Positions 14,190 through 22,131 of a stretch of DNA of 34,442 bases are shown here, in pieces. Position 1 is the first letter of the stretch; each line of letters opens with the position of its first letter. The DNA is from an uncultured Collinsella sp. GTDB lineage: Bacteria; Actinomycetota; Coriobacteriia; Coriobacteriales; Coriobacteriaceae. The notes beneath the pieces are model-generated. The model was not told the DNA's origin. It saw only the letters and a program-made list of their open reading frames with translations, and searched no databases. The DNA lies in the NCBI GenBank assembly GCA_900549085.1, contig URMO01000019.1, forward strand, positions 1 to 34,442. Direction: 5' to 3'. A program made the translations under genes and the position numbers.

Positions 14190-15488
14190 CTACCGGTGGT
14201 CGGCGATGTAGCCCAAAGCGACTGCCGCATAAGCCGCGGCGCCAAGGGGAAGCTCGGCATCGCTAAAACGTGCCTTGGGATGATGCTGAGCAAAATGCTC
14301 GTCCGTATCAGTCACGGCAGCGCCCACGGTAAAGTACGCACTCGGGATCTCACTCGAGATCAACGCGAAGTCCTCACTCGCCATGGCGTGGAACAGCGGC
14401 AGGAAGGTGGCCTTGGGCAGTGTCGCACCCACATAGCCAAGTGAAGCCTGGGTCATATTGTCATCGAGTACCAGCGGCGGAACATCCGAGAGCGTCTCGA
14501 TAGTCGCCGGCGTACGATAGGTCGTGGCAACGCCTTTGACGACCTCCGCGATGCGGGTCTTGAGGTGCTCCATGAGCTTGACGTCGAAGCCACGCAGCGT
14601 TCCCTCGAGCACACAAGTGTCGGGGATGACATTTGCGGCCTGACCGCCGGCGAACTTGCCAACGGTAAGCGCGACCTCCTTGGCCGCCGGCACCTCGCGG
14701 GAGATGAGCTCCTGAAGCGCCAGATGCACATGGACGCCGGCCGTGATGGGGTCGATGCAGATCTCGGGGCTCGAGCCATGGCCGCCCTTGCCCTGAAGCG
14801 TGACGCGAAAACCGTACACGCCCGAGAGCGCCGGGCTGCCGTAGAGCACCAGGCCAAGCGGCGACTGGCTATTGACATGCATGGCAAAGGCGGCCTGGGG
14901 GCGTGGGCTCTGCAGCAAACCGTCGACGATGGCAGCACGGGCACCCTCAAAGGTTTCCTCGCCCGGCTGGAACAGCAACTTAACCGTGGCGTTGGCGTCG
15001 AGAAGCTCGGACTCGCGGGCCTTGAGCATACGAGCCGCACCAAGCAGCGCCGTCGCGTGCATATCGTGACCGCAAGCATGCATGCAGCCATTGGTGGATG
15101 CAAAGGGCTCGCCGGATTCCTCGGCAACGGGAAGGGCATCCATGTCGCCGCGGAGCATGATGACCGTACCGGCCTGCTTGTCCGTGCACGTACCGTTACC
15201 CCGAGCAGCAGCTGCCGCGCCGGCACCGATAAGGCCAACGACACAGGAGCCGTCGACAAGCACGGCATAGGGAATATCCATCTCGTCCAGACGCGCCTGG
15301 ATAAAGGCGGACGTCTGCGGAAGGTTGTTACCCAGCTCGGGCATCTGGTGTAGATCGTGTCGCCACACAGCAAGCTCGTCTGCAAAAGTCTGAGCTTCTG
15401 CAACAAGACCGTCACCGATAGCGGCCTGCGCCGCTGCGGTAGCCTTGGGCGCTGGTTGCGGTTGAAAATCGGACAAAGCTGGTGCCAT
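14190..15488 (-). CDS. M20 family amidohydrolase (aminoacylase / HipO-like)
   Basis: This 432-residue zinc metallohydrolase of the M20D group cleaves N-acyl or amide bonds of amino acid conjugates. Metal and catalytic motifs: HDLHQMPELG, MLRGDMDALPV, HACGHDMHATALLG (metal Cys and His), FQPGEE (catalytic Glu) and MASEDFA near the end. The lid domain has GKGGHGSSPE. The ATG at 15488 has GGAGGG six bases upstream; the 18-residue upstream extension has no such site. The substrate cannot be told: hippurate, N-acetylated amino acids and indole-acetyl conjugates are all possible. The companion transporter behind it is broken. A 7-bp inverted repeat precedes the gene. Confidence 0.9.
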   Translation of the reverse strand: MAPALSDFQPQPAPKATAAAQAAIGDGLVAEAQTFADELAVWRHDLHQMPELGNNLPQTSAFIQARLDEMDIPYAVLVDGSCVVGLIGAGAAAAARGNGTCTDKQAGTVIMLRGDMDALPVAEESGEPFASTNGCMHACGHDMHATALLGAARMLKARESELLDANATVKLLFQPGEETFEGARAAIVDGLLQSPRPQAAFAMHVNSQSPLGLVLYGSPALSGVYGFRVTLQGKGGHGSSPEICIDPITAGVHVHLALQELISREVPAAKEVALTVGKFAGGQAANVIPDTCVLEGTLRGFDVKLMEHLKTRIAEVVKGVATTYRTPATIETLSDVPPLVLDDNMTQASLGYVGATLPKATFLPLFHAMASEDFALISSEIPSAYFTVGAAVTDTDEHFAQHHPKARFSDAELPLGAAAYAAVALGYIADHR

Positions 15489-15518
15489 AGATGCCCTCCA
15501 GTAACGTTTTTGCAGCAA

Positions 15519-15540
15519 GCACTTTGATAGCATAAAGTGC
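15519..15540. promoter_or_regulatory. Inverted repeat upstream of the amidohydrolase
   Basis: GCACTTT (15519-15525) and AAAGTGC (15534-15540) are separated by 8 bases, 31 bases ahead of the start codon. On the minus strand the repeat contains TATGCT, a possible -10 box, which would make it an operator. Confidence 0.4.
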
Positions 15541-15565
15541 AAGGTACAACTTTAAGGGCGACGCA

Positions 15566-15592
15566 TAAAAAATGCCGCCCCGGGAGGGCGGC
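15566..15592 (-). terminator. Rho-independent terminator of the EamA gene
   Basis: GCCGCCC (15574-15580) pairs with GGGCGGC (15586-15592) around a 5-nt loop, followed on the minus strand by six T. Confidence 0.9.
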
Positions 15593-15604
15593 GCAACAAG
15601 TTGT

Positions 15605-16588
15605 TTACAATTGCGGGCGCGGCTTTTTGCGCAAAAAATCGAAGTGAGTCTCACTCAAGATAATCGACAGGAAGATAAGCACGAAGCCGGCGAGCAGGCG
15701 CGAGGTGAGCGCCTCCCCCATCAGCAGCACCGAAAACAACACGCCCGAAGGCGACTCCATCGAAAGGAGCAGTGAGCCCGTCGAAGCCGGGACATGCGCC
15801 AGGCCGACGTTTTGGATGAGCAGAGCCACGCATGTGCAGCCCACCGAGAGAAACGCCATCACACCGATAAAGTTCGGCGTCCACACGGACAGAGGCGCCT
15901 GGGTCTCGAATAACAGCGACGAAACCAGGCTCAGCACGCCGTTGCCCACAAACATCCAAAACGTGATAACGTTGATGTCCATTTTGCGACCGTACTTGGC
16001 GGTCACCGCCATCTGGATGGCGAAGAAGACCGCGCCTGCCAGCGTAATGACGTCACCGATGTTGAACTCGACGCTATCGAGCGCCACCAAGCCAATGCCC
16101 GCCAAGCACAGCAGTGCCGCGCCCAGGTTATAGCGGGTGAGTTTTTCTCCGCTCAGAAAATAGCTCGCGAACGGCACGAGGATGCAATACGTGCCCGTCA
16201 AAAAAGCATTCTTGCCCGCCGTAGTATATGCCAGACCGACCGTCTGCAACGCATAGGCCGCCCACATGAGCACGCCCATACTCAGGCCAACGATCAGATT
16301 GCGAGCGTTGAAATGTGCAGTGATGCGCTTGTGGAAGACGGCAAACATGACCAACGCTGCAGGCAGAAAGCGTACATAGAGCAGTTCGAACACCGGAATG
16401 GTGTCGAGTGCGTCCTTCATAGTGGTAAAGGAGTAGCCCCAGATGACCGCCACCGAAAGTAGCAAAACTTTCCAGAACAGCGGGGAGCGTGCGCCGGCGC
16501 CCCTGGGAATACCGCCCGCGCCCAAATCCTCACGGGCCACAGGGCTATCGGGCATGTTTTCGATTTCGTTGGCAGCGTATTGGGCCAT
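15605..16588 (-). CDS. EamA/DMT family transporter
   Basis: This 327-residue membrane protein of the drug/metabolite transporter superfamily has two EamA repeats and about ten membrane spans. The first repeat opens with VAVIWGYSFTTMKDALDTIP and LLYVRFLPAALVMF, the typical W-G-x-x-F and R-F patterns. The second contains LAGAVFFAIQMAVTAKYG and, later, STGSLLLSMESPSGVLFSVL, matching the conserved E-P-hinge position with E-S-P. A 35-residue cytosolic N-terminal tail precedes the first span. The ATG at 16588 follows GAGGATG. Substrates of this family (amino acids, metabolites) cannot be read from sequence. It is single, with its own promoter and terminator. Confidence 0.9.
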   Translation of the reverse strand: MAQYAANEIENMPDSPVAREDLGAGGIPRGAGARSPLFWKVLLLSVAVIWGYSFTTMKDALDTIPVFELLYVRFLPAALVMFAVFHKRITAHFNARNLIVGLSMGVLMWAAYALQTVGLAYTTAGKNAFLTGTYCILVPFASYFLSGEKLTRYNLGAALLCLAGIGLVALDSVEFNIGDVITLAGAVFFAIQMAVTAKYGRKMDINVITFWMFVGNGVLSLVSSLLFETQAPLSVWTPNFIGVMAFLSVGCTCVALLIQNVGLAHVPASTGSLLLSMESPSGVLFSVLLMGEALTSRLLAGFVLIFLSIILSETHFDFLRKKPRPQL

Positions 16589-16628
16589 GGAACATCCTCA
16601 CACTCAATCTGGGCGTGGTGTCCGCACG

Positions 16629-16657
16629 CGTATGGCTGCGTGCCGCCTCATGGTCAA
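16629..16657 (-). promoter_or_regulatory. Possible EamA promoter
   Basis: On the minus strand TTGACC (16652-16657) and CATACG (16629-16634) are exactly 17 bp apart, 41 bases from the start codon. The -35 box is good and the -10 box weak. Confidence 0.4.
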
Positions 16658-16694
16658 ATAAAAACGGGGCGCACCGGACCCCCGGCACGCCCCG
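16658..16694 (-). terminator. Rho-independent terminator of the YhgE/Pip operon
   Basis: CGGGGCG (16665-16671) pairs with CGCCCCG (16688-16694), continued by CCGG/CCGG inside, and is followed on the minus strand by TTTTTATTT. It lies 95 bases past the last stop. Confidence 0.85.
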
Positions 16695-16788
16695 CTACTG
16701 TAGCAACAACCAAGCAGCCCACGCAATCCAGCCCACTAAAGCGTCGGCAGAGTAAACCTCGATGTTTCGTCGATGTCACGCTGTTGCA

Positions 16789-18978
16789 CTAAATAAGTTT
16801 CGTGCTTTCAAGCTTTTCGATGATCCAGTCGTTGGCTTTGATGACCGGGCGGCGGAAGACGACGCCCAGGGCCAGCGACGGAATCAGGTAGCTCGCCAGA
16901 ATGCCCAGCTCAATCCAGTACTCCATATGGTAGGCACCGGCCATGGCGGCGTGCATGGCGTTGATGCCGTGGGTAAACGGCAGGAACGGGTAGATCGCCT
17001 GGAACACGGGGCCGGTCATCTCGATGGGGAACGTACCGCCCGAACCGCCGACCTGCATGACCAGCAGCACGACGGCGAGGGCCTTGCCGATATCTCCAAA
17101 CGATACCGTAAGCGTGTAGACGATATTGGAGAACACGAGACTCGCGACCCAGCCCGCCAGCACAAACTGCAGCGGGTCGTCGCACTGAATACCAAAGAAC
17201 AGAATGTCACCCGCACACACGAGTGTTGCCTGCAGCAGAGCCAGACCGCCAAAGAACAGGTAGCGACCCAAGTAGATCTCGTGCAGGCGCACGGGGATGA
17301 GCTCGTTGATAAGCTCATCGTCAACCGAAACCTTCATCATGGCTGCCAGAACAATCGAACCCACCCACAGCGACAGAATCGTATAGAACGGCGCCATGGC
17401 CGAACCGTAGTTGCGAATCGGGTAGACCGGTTTGCGGTCGAGCGCGACGGGGCCAGAAAGCGACACGGCCAGACCCTCGGGATCATTGCCGATCATCTTC
17501 TTGATTGTGGCAAGGTCATCCGACATCAGGGCGCCATCGAGCTCGTCCTTGAACGCGCTGATCTTGTCCGACGCCTCGCCAAGCTGATCGGAAGCCTTGT
17601 TGACCAGCGTCGCGGCCTTAGAAAGGCCCTTTGCCAAAGAGCCAGACGCATCGGTCAGGCCGCTTACGGCGCTATCCAAATCGCCCGAAATACCATCGAG
17701 CGAATCCAAGACACCCAAAATGGTCTTCTTGAGCTGCTTGGCTTTGGCCGAGAACGTGGAATCGTAATCGGACTTAGCACCCGAAATGCCCGACTTGGCA
17801 TCCGCAATGGCTTGGTCGACTTCGGCACGCGTGTCGTTGACCTTGGTCATGTTATTCGAAAGAGACGTTGCGATGCCCGTCAGTTCCTTGGCGTTGTTGC
17901 GATACTCCACCGCGATCCTGCCCAGCGATGTTGCGACGGACTTCAAGCCATCCTGGAGCTTTTCACCCTTCACCTGATCGGCGAGGCCGCGAATCTTGTC
18001 CGAAGCGGCATCAATCTCATCGGCACGCGTATTGAGCGAGTCGGCGGCATCGTAAAGCTGAGACACGGTAAGATCGACATGCTGGTTCGCGGCATCAAAT
18101 GCCCCCGCAAGCTCGGTGGATACGCTATCGAACGAGTCCGCGCTTCCGTCTATTGCAGAATCGACGGCATCGCTGGCGGCCTTGAGCGCCGCCTCAGAAT
18201 CGCCGATGCCGCTCTTGGCATGCTCCATCAACTGCTTCGTCGATTTCTCGGTGGTTCCGGTCTGCTTGAGCATGCCGCTCGCCGACGTGAGGGAATCAGC
18301 GGTCGAACTCAAAATGCCCGCAAGCGAGGTTGCGCTCGCCTTGACGTCCTGGAGGTCCTCGACCGAATCGCCGAGCGTCGAGGACAGATTGGCGATAAAG
18401 TTGCTGACCTGCTCGGTGCTCATATAGTCGAGCAGGTTTGACACCGTTTTAAGACCGATGGTCGTGATGGTCTTGGTAAAGGTCTCGTTGACCTGGTTCT
18501 GAACAGCGCTTGAACCCTTCTCGGTCACAATCTGAGCAATGGCGTTGGCCTTCTGGTTCTCGTAAAACTCGATATCGGCGTGTTTCACGTCGGTCGAGAA
18601 AAGCGTCATCATGTCGGAGCTAAACGTTTTGGGGATAACGACGGCAGCATAGTACGCGCCCGACTTAACGCCCTCGATAGCCTTTTCGCGATCGTTAAGC
18701 ACAACCCAATCGAAGCTCTCGTTGCCGCGTAGGGTGGCGGTCACGTTTTCGCCCACGTTAACCTCGACGGGGATCAGATCGCTCTCGTAACCCTCATCGG
18801 TGTTGACCACGGCGATCTTAAGATTGCCGGTGTTGCCGTACGGATCCCAGCTGCCGGCGATGTTAAACCACGCGTACAGGCACGGTACGATAATGAGGCC
18901 CATCACGACAACCAAGCCGATTACGGAGCGAGACACGTTTTGGACATCACGCTTAAACAGATGCAGGATGTTCTTCAT
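16789..18978 (-). CDS. YhgE/Pip family membrane protein (short paralogue)
   Basis: This 729-residue protein has the YhgE/Pip architecture: one N-terminal membrane span (about 18-40) ending in PCLYAWFNIAGSWDPYGN, a long extracytoplasmic region, and five or six C-terminal spans of ABC-2 permease type. The middle region is full of Ser/Ala/Asp-rich heptad-like repeats (about 200-480). Family members include the phage infection protein of Lactococcus and the EsaA/YueB proteins linked to type VII secretion and phage adsorption. The ATG at 18978 directly abuts the stop codon of the preceding gene (TAAATG), with a full AAAGGAGGTGA ahead, so translation is coupled. No WXG100 or EssC gene is near. Exact function is unknown. 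Confidence 0.9.
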   Translation of the reverse strand: MKNILHLFKRDVQNVSRSVIGLVVVMGLIIVPCLYAWFNIAGSWDPYGNTGNLKIAVVNTDEGYESDLIPVEVNVGENVTATLRGNESFDWVVLNDREKAIEGVKSGAYYAAVVIPKTFSSDMMTLFSTDVKHADIEFYENQKANAIAQIVTEKGSSAVQNQVNETFTKTITTIGLKTVSNLLDYMSTEQVSNFIANLSSTLGDSVEDLQDVKASATSLAGILSSTADSLTSASGMLKQTGTTEKSTKQLMEHAKSGIGDSEAALKAASDAVDSAIDGSADSFDSVSTELAGAFDAANQHVDLTVSQLYDAADSLNTRADEIDAASDKIRGLADQVKGEKLQDGLKSVATSLGRIAVEYRNNAKELTGIATSLSNNMTKVNDTRAEVDQAIADAKSGISGAKSDYDSTFSAKAKQLKKTILGVLDSLDGISGDLDSAVSGLTDASGSLAKGLSKAATLVNKASDQLGEASDKISAFKDELDGALMSDDLATIKKMIGNDPEGLAVSLSGPVALDRKPVYPIRNYGSAMAPFYTILSLWVGSIVLAAMMKVSVDDELINELIPVRLHEIYLGRYLFFGGLALLQATLVCAGDILFFGIQCDDPLQFVLAGWVASLVFSNIVYTLTVSFGDIGKALAVVLLVMQVGGSGGTFPIEMTGPVFQAIYPFLPFTHGINAMHAAMAGAYHMEYWIELGILASYLIPSLALGVVFRRPVIKANDWIIEKLESTKLI

Positions 18979-21759
18979 TTATGCCTCACCTCCTTTGGAG
19001 TGCTTGCCGAGCGGGGCGTTCTTTTCATTCATCACAAACGTGTCATCCCCGTTCTCGGGCACATGGACCGCATCGCGATGACCACATTGGCTGACAGTCT
19101 GAGTCTTGGGTTCAGACCCACGCTCGCTGGCGTTGAGGCCAAACATGTGGCGGGCGGCAGGAATGGCGGCCGTGTGTTCGCGCATCTCGCGACGCAGGTC
19201 CTCATCCGAAAGCGCCGAGATGCGCATCTGGGTGTTGAGGCTTGCGCGGATGTACTCGATGTTGATGAGCCAGCCGCAGATGGCAATGACCGAGATAATC
19301 CAGATGACCAGCAGAATGATCTTGCCATTGTTGTCGATATCGAGAACCGTCGACAGAACGAAGAGCAGCACCTGCACGCCGACTACAGCGGCGAAACCAC
19401 CCTTGATGTAGTACGGGTAGCGATGTTCAAAGGCGACCGCATGATCGAGCAGTTCGCGACGGTACGAATCGGAATCGAGTATGACACGCATGGCCGTGCG
19501 CAGCGAGTAGCGCTGGCGCGGCAGGTCATTGGACTCACAGATCATCAGCCCCGTCGTGGAAAGCTGCTTATCAAAGAGCAGGTTGAGGTTGAGCAGCAAC
19601 GGACGCAGTTGCAGGCCGATAAAGAGCGCCACAATCAAGAACACGCCCAGAATGCACAGGTTAAACAGGTAGTTAAACGAGTACATGCCGCCGACGGTCT
19701 CGCGCAGCAAGTTAATTCCATAGGTAAAGGGCAGCAGCGGATGCAGCCATTGGAAGAAGCCGGGCATCATCTCAATGGGATACATGCCCGACGAACCGGG
19801 GATCTGCACAATGACGAGGATGACGCCGATTGCCTTGCCGATATGCTTAAAGGTGGTGGACAGCGCATAGATGATGTTGACGTAAGTGAACGAGATGGCG
19901 ATGCCGCCCAGCACAAAGAGCAGCGGATTGACGCACTGAACGCCAATGACCAGATCACCCACCGTAACGATGATGGCCTGCAACGCGCCCAGGATCACCA
20001 GGAGCAACCAGCGGCCAAAGTAGCCCTGACGCGCGGTAAAGCTGCCAACGCCTTCGCGATCGACCTCGAGCTTGTAAATGGCGATGAGCACGTAGCCGCC
20101 CACCCAAAGCGCCAGATTGGTGTAGAAAGGAGCAATGCCCGAGCCGAAGCTCTTAACCGGATAGATCGACTTGGAGGTCAGCTCGACCGGAGATGCCATG
20201 AAGTCAGCAACGTCATCGACGTCGACGCCCATCAGGTCGGCTAACTCGCCCATAGACTCAGAGGTCTGCAGCGCCGCAATGTCATTAGCGGCGGTCGCGA
20301 GCTTGTCCTGGACCTTGGCAAGCGAGGAATCGGTCTGGGCCAGCGTGGTCTTGGCCTGCTTGAGCGTCGCATCGAGTTGGGCCAGCGTGCCACGCGCGCT
20401 CGCAATCGTGGGGGTCATACCCGACACAATGCCGGTCAAATCGCCCGAAACGGCGGCAAAGGAGTCCAACGCGCTCGAAGCCTTTGGCAGCGCGTTCTGC
20501 CCCAGATCGGTCTGAGCCTGACCGAGGTTAGCCGTACCGGTCCGAATTGCCGCGTCGAGTTCTTTGCTCGCGTTCGAGATTAGCGTAGCGTCGTTTGCCA
20601 TGGCGCGCGACTGTGCAGAAAGGCCATCCTTGATGCTCTGCAGCTTCTGGTTTTGCTCGCGAAGCGAATCGATGGTCGATACAATGCGCGCGTCAATTTC
20701 CTCGGAACCTGTCGACGTGTCATTGACGAGAATCTCCAAGTGCCCGATAACGGCCTTATTGTGATCGATCGTCGCTTGGAGAGACTCGAGCGAGTTGTCG
20801 ATGCGGGTGGTCGTAGATGTGACCGTACCCGTCAGCTTGCCAATCGCAGCGTTCGCGGAGGCTGACGTCTTGGTGAGCGCAAGGCTGCCCTCCGAAAGTG
20901 CCTTGGAGAGCGAGGTGATGGACTTGCCAGCCGTGGTGCGAGCTTCGCCCAGCAAATCATTACCCTGAGCGATTGCCTGCGTTAGCGAAGGCGCCTGTCC
21001 CTGCAGGCCCGCCAACGCAGCATCGGCCGAAGCAATCGAGCTGCTTGTCTTGTCGATGGCGGTGTTCATATCGCCGATGGAATCACGTACTTCGCCCAGG
21101 GTATCAGACGCTTCGGACACCGAACCAGCCAGCGAATCCTGGGTCTGGGTCGCTTTGTCCTTTAAATCGACTCCGGCATCTTTCGCGATTCCGGCAACAG
21201 TCTCGCCCACCGTAGAGACAAATTCCGAGTTGATCTGCTCCTCGATGGTATTGGCGCCAGTGTCGGTGACCTTGGGCGCAATAGCGCTCTTCTTCTCATT
21301 GACGTAGTACGTAAGCTTGGGCTGATGGTAGTTGCCGTCGAGCATCGAAACCAGGTTATCCGAGAAGTTCTTGGGGATTACGATGGCCGCATAGTACTCA
21401 CCGCTCTCGACGCCCTCCTTGGCATCGGCCGCCGAATCGACGAAGGTCCAGCCCAACTGATCGTTCTCCTTGAGCTGATCGACAACCTTGTCGCCCGCGT
21501 TGAGCTCACCCACCAGTTCGTTTTGGGTGCCCTGATCGTTGTTGGCGATGGCAATCTTGATACCCTGGGTGTTTCCGTACGGATCCCAGTTGGCCACGAT
21601 GTTGTACCAGGCATACAGCGAGGGAATAACGCACACGCCGAGGGTAACCACCAAGGCGACGGGGTTCACAAGCAGTCGCTTAATGTCGCGCTTAAATATC
21701 GCAAAGGAGACCTTTGCATCGGATAGTTTGCTGCCGAGACTCACGCTTGAACCATCCAT
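18979..21759 (-). CDS. YhgE/Pip family membrane protein (long paralogue)
   Basis: This 926-residue protein is a diverged paralogue of the downstream gene. The N-terminal span (about 33-52) ends in PSLYAWYNIVANWDPYGNTQ, the family signature. Residues about 170-500 are a Ser/Thr/Ala-rich, probably coiled-coil ectodomain. Residues about 540-720 carry the ABC-2-like spans (GIAPFYTNLALWVGGYVLIA, PGSSGMYPIEMMPGFFQWLH). Unlike its neighbour it continues: a cytosolic segment (about 725-785), two more spans (about 787-835) and a hydrophilic tail of some 90 residues. The ATG at 21759 has a modest site. It is the first gene of a two-gene operon with a palindromic operator upstream. Possible roles are export, phage receptor or envelope function. 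Confidence 0.9.
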   Translation of the reverse strand: MDGSSVSLGSKLSDAKVSFAIFKRDIKRLLVNPVALVVTLGVCVIPSLYAWYNIVANWDPYGNTQGIKIAIANNDQGTQNELVGELNAGDKVVDQLKENDQLGWTFVDSAADAKEGVESGEYYAAIVIPKNFSDNLVSMLDGNYHQPKLTYYVNEKKSAIAPKVTDTGANTIEEQINSEFVSTVGETVAGIAKDAGVDLKDKATQTQDSLAGSVSEASDTLGEVRDSIGDMNTAIDKTSSSIASADAALAGLQGQAPSLTQAIAQGNDLLGEARTTAGKSITSLSKALSEGSLALTKTSASANAAIGKLTGTVTSTTTRIDNSLESLQATIDHNKAVIGHLEILVNDTSTGSEEIDARIVSTIDSLREQNQKLQSIKDGLSAQSRAMANDATLISNASKELDAAIRTGTANLGQAQTDLGQNALPKASSALDSFAAVSGDLTGIVSGMTPTIASARGTLAQLDATLKQAKTTLAQTDSSLAKVQDKLATAANDIAALQTSESMGELADLMGVDVDDVADFMASPVELTSKSIYPVKSFGSGIAPFYTNLALWVGGYVLIAIYKLEVDREGVGSFTARQGYFGRWLLLVILGALQAIIVTVGDLVIGVQCVNPLLFVLGGIAISFTYVNIIYALSTTFKHIGKAIGVILVIVQIPGSSGMYPIEMMPGFFQWLHPLLPFTYGINLLRETVGGMYSFNYLFNLCILGVFLIVALFIGLQLRPLLLNLNLLFDKQLSTTGLMICESNDLPRQRYSLRTAMRVILDSDSYRRELLDHAVAFEHRYPYYIKGGFAAVVGVQVLLFVLSTVLDIDNNGKIILLVIWIISVIAICGWLINIEYIRASLNTQMRISALSDEDLRREMREHTAAIPAARHMFGLNASERGSEPKTQTVSQCGHRDAVHVPENGDDTFVMNEKNAPLGKHSKGGEA

Positions 21760-21790
21760 CCTGTCGTTGAATCAAATCGTACTATCGACA

Positions 21791-21832
21791 ACCATTGTAC
21801 GTAGGCGCTTTAGCGTCTCAGAGCACAATGGT
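21791..21832. promoter_or_regulatory. Inverted repeat in the YhgE/Pip leader
   Basis: ACCATTGT (21791-21798) and ACAATGGT (21825-21832) are perfect 8-bp arms. Between them GCGCTTTAGCG could form a small inner hairpin. The repeat lies between the presumed promoter and the start codon, so it may act as an operator or as RNA. Confidence 0.35.
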
Positions 21833-21851
21833 ATTGAGTTTTGCGGGTAGC

Positions 21852-21887
21852 AATATACTACGAAGATGAGTTAGCGTACAGTTGTAC
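21852..21887 (-). promoter_or_regulatory. YhgE/Pip operon promoter with palindromic operator
   Basis: On the minus strand TGTACG (21875-21880) and TATATT (21852-21857) are 17 bp apart. The -35 box is overlapped by the near-palindrome GTACAACTGTAC (21876-21887), the size and shape of a TetR or MarR half-site pair. No regulator gene is adjacent. Confidence 0.45.
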
Positions 21888-21937
21888 AGTATCTTTAATT
21901 TCAGCAGGTCGCAAAACCACAACCCCGACAAATAATG

Positions 21938-22020
21938 GATCCCTTGGGGACGGAGGAAAACGGATCACCGAGGGGGTCGGTCTGATCCGGTGATCCGTTT
22001 TCCTCCGTCCCCAAGGGATC
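21938..22020. repeat. 32-bp perfect palindrome carrying the GGGGACGGAGG repeat, copy 2
   Basis: The arms 21938-21969 and 21989-22020 are perfectly complementary, with a 19-nt loop. Bases 21944-21967 are identical to 13710-13733, and the complementary arm carries the same unit inverted. Confidence 0.9.
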
Positions 22021-22030
22021 ATTCAAAAGG

Positions 22031-22102
22031 AAACGAGAGTGGAAAATCTCCCACTTCAAGCCCGCATTCGAGCCAAAAGTGGGAGATTATCCACTCTCGT
22101 TC
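22031..22102. repeat. 26-bp palindrome behind htpG, probable terminator
   Basis: The arms 22031-22056 and 22077-22102 are complementary at 24 of 26 positions, with a 20-nt loop. On the minus strand it is followed by CCTTTTGAA, so it probably terminates htpG, whose stop is 30 bases before it. Confidence 0.75.
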
Positions 22103-22131
22103 TAATCTAGTTACGGTGCCGTATCCCCGAA

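Noticed and set aside
16762..18441. 559-residue open frame on the plus strand
   Set aside because: Antisense to the YhgE/Pip gene and without protein-like motifs.
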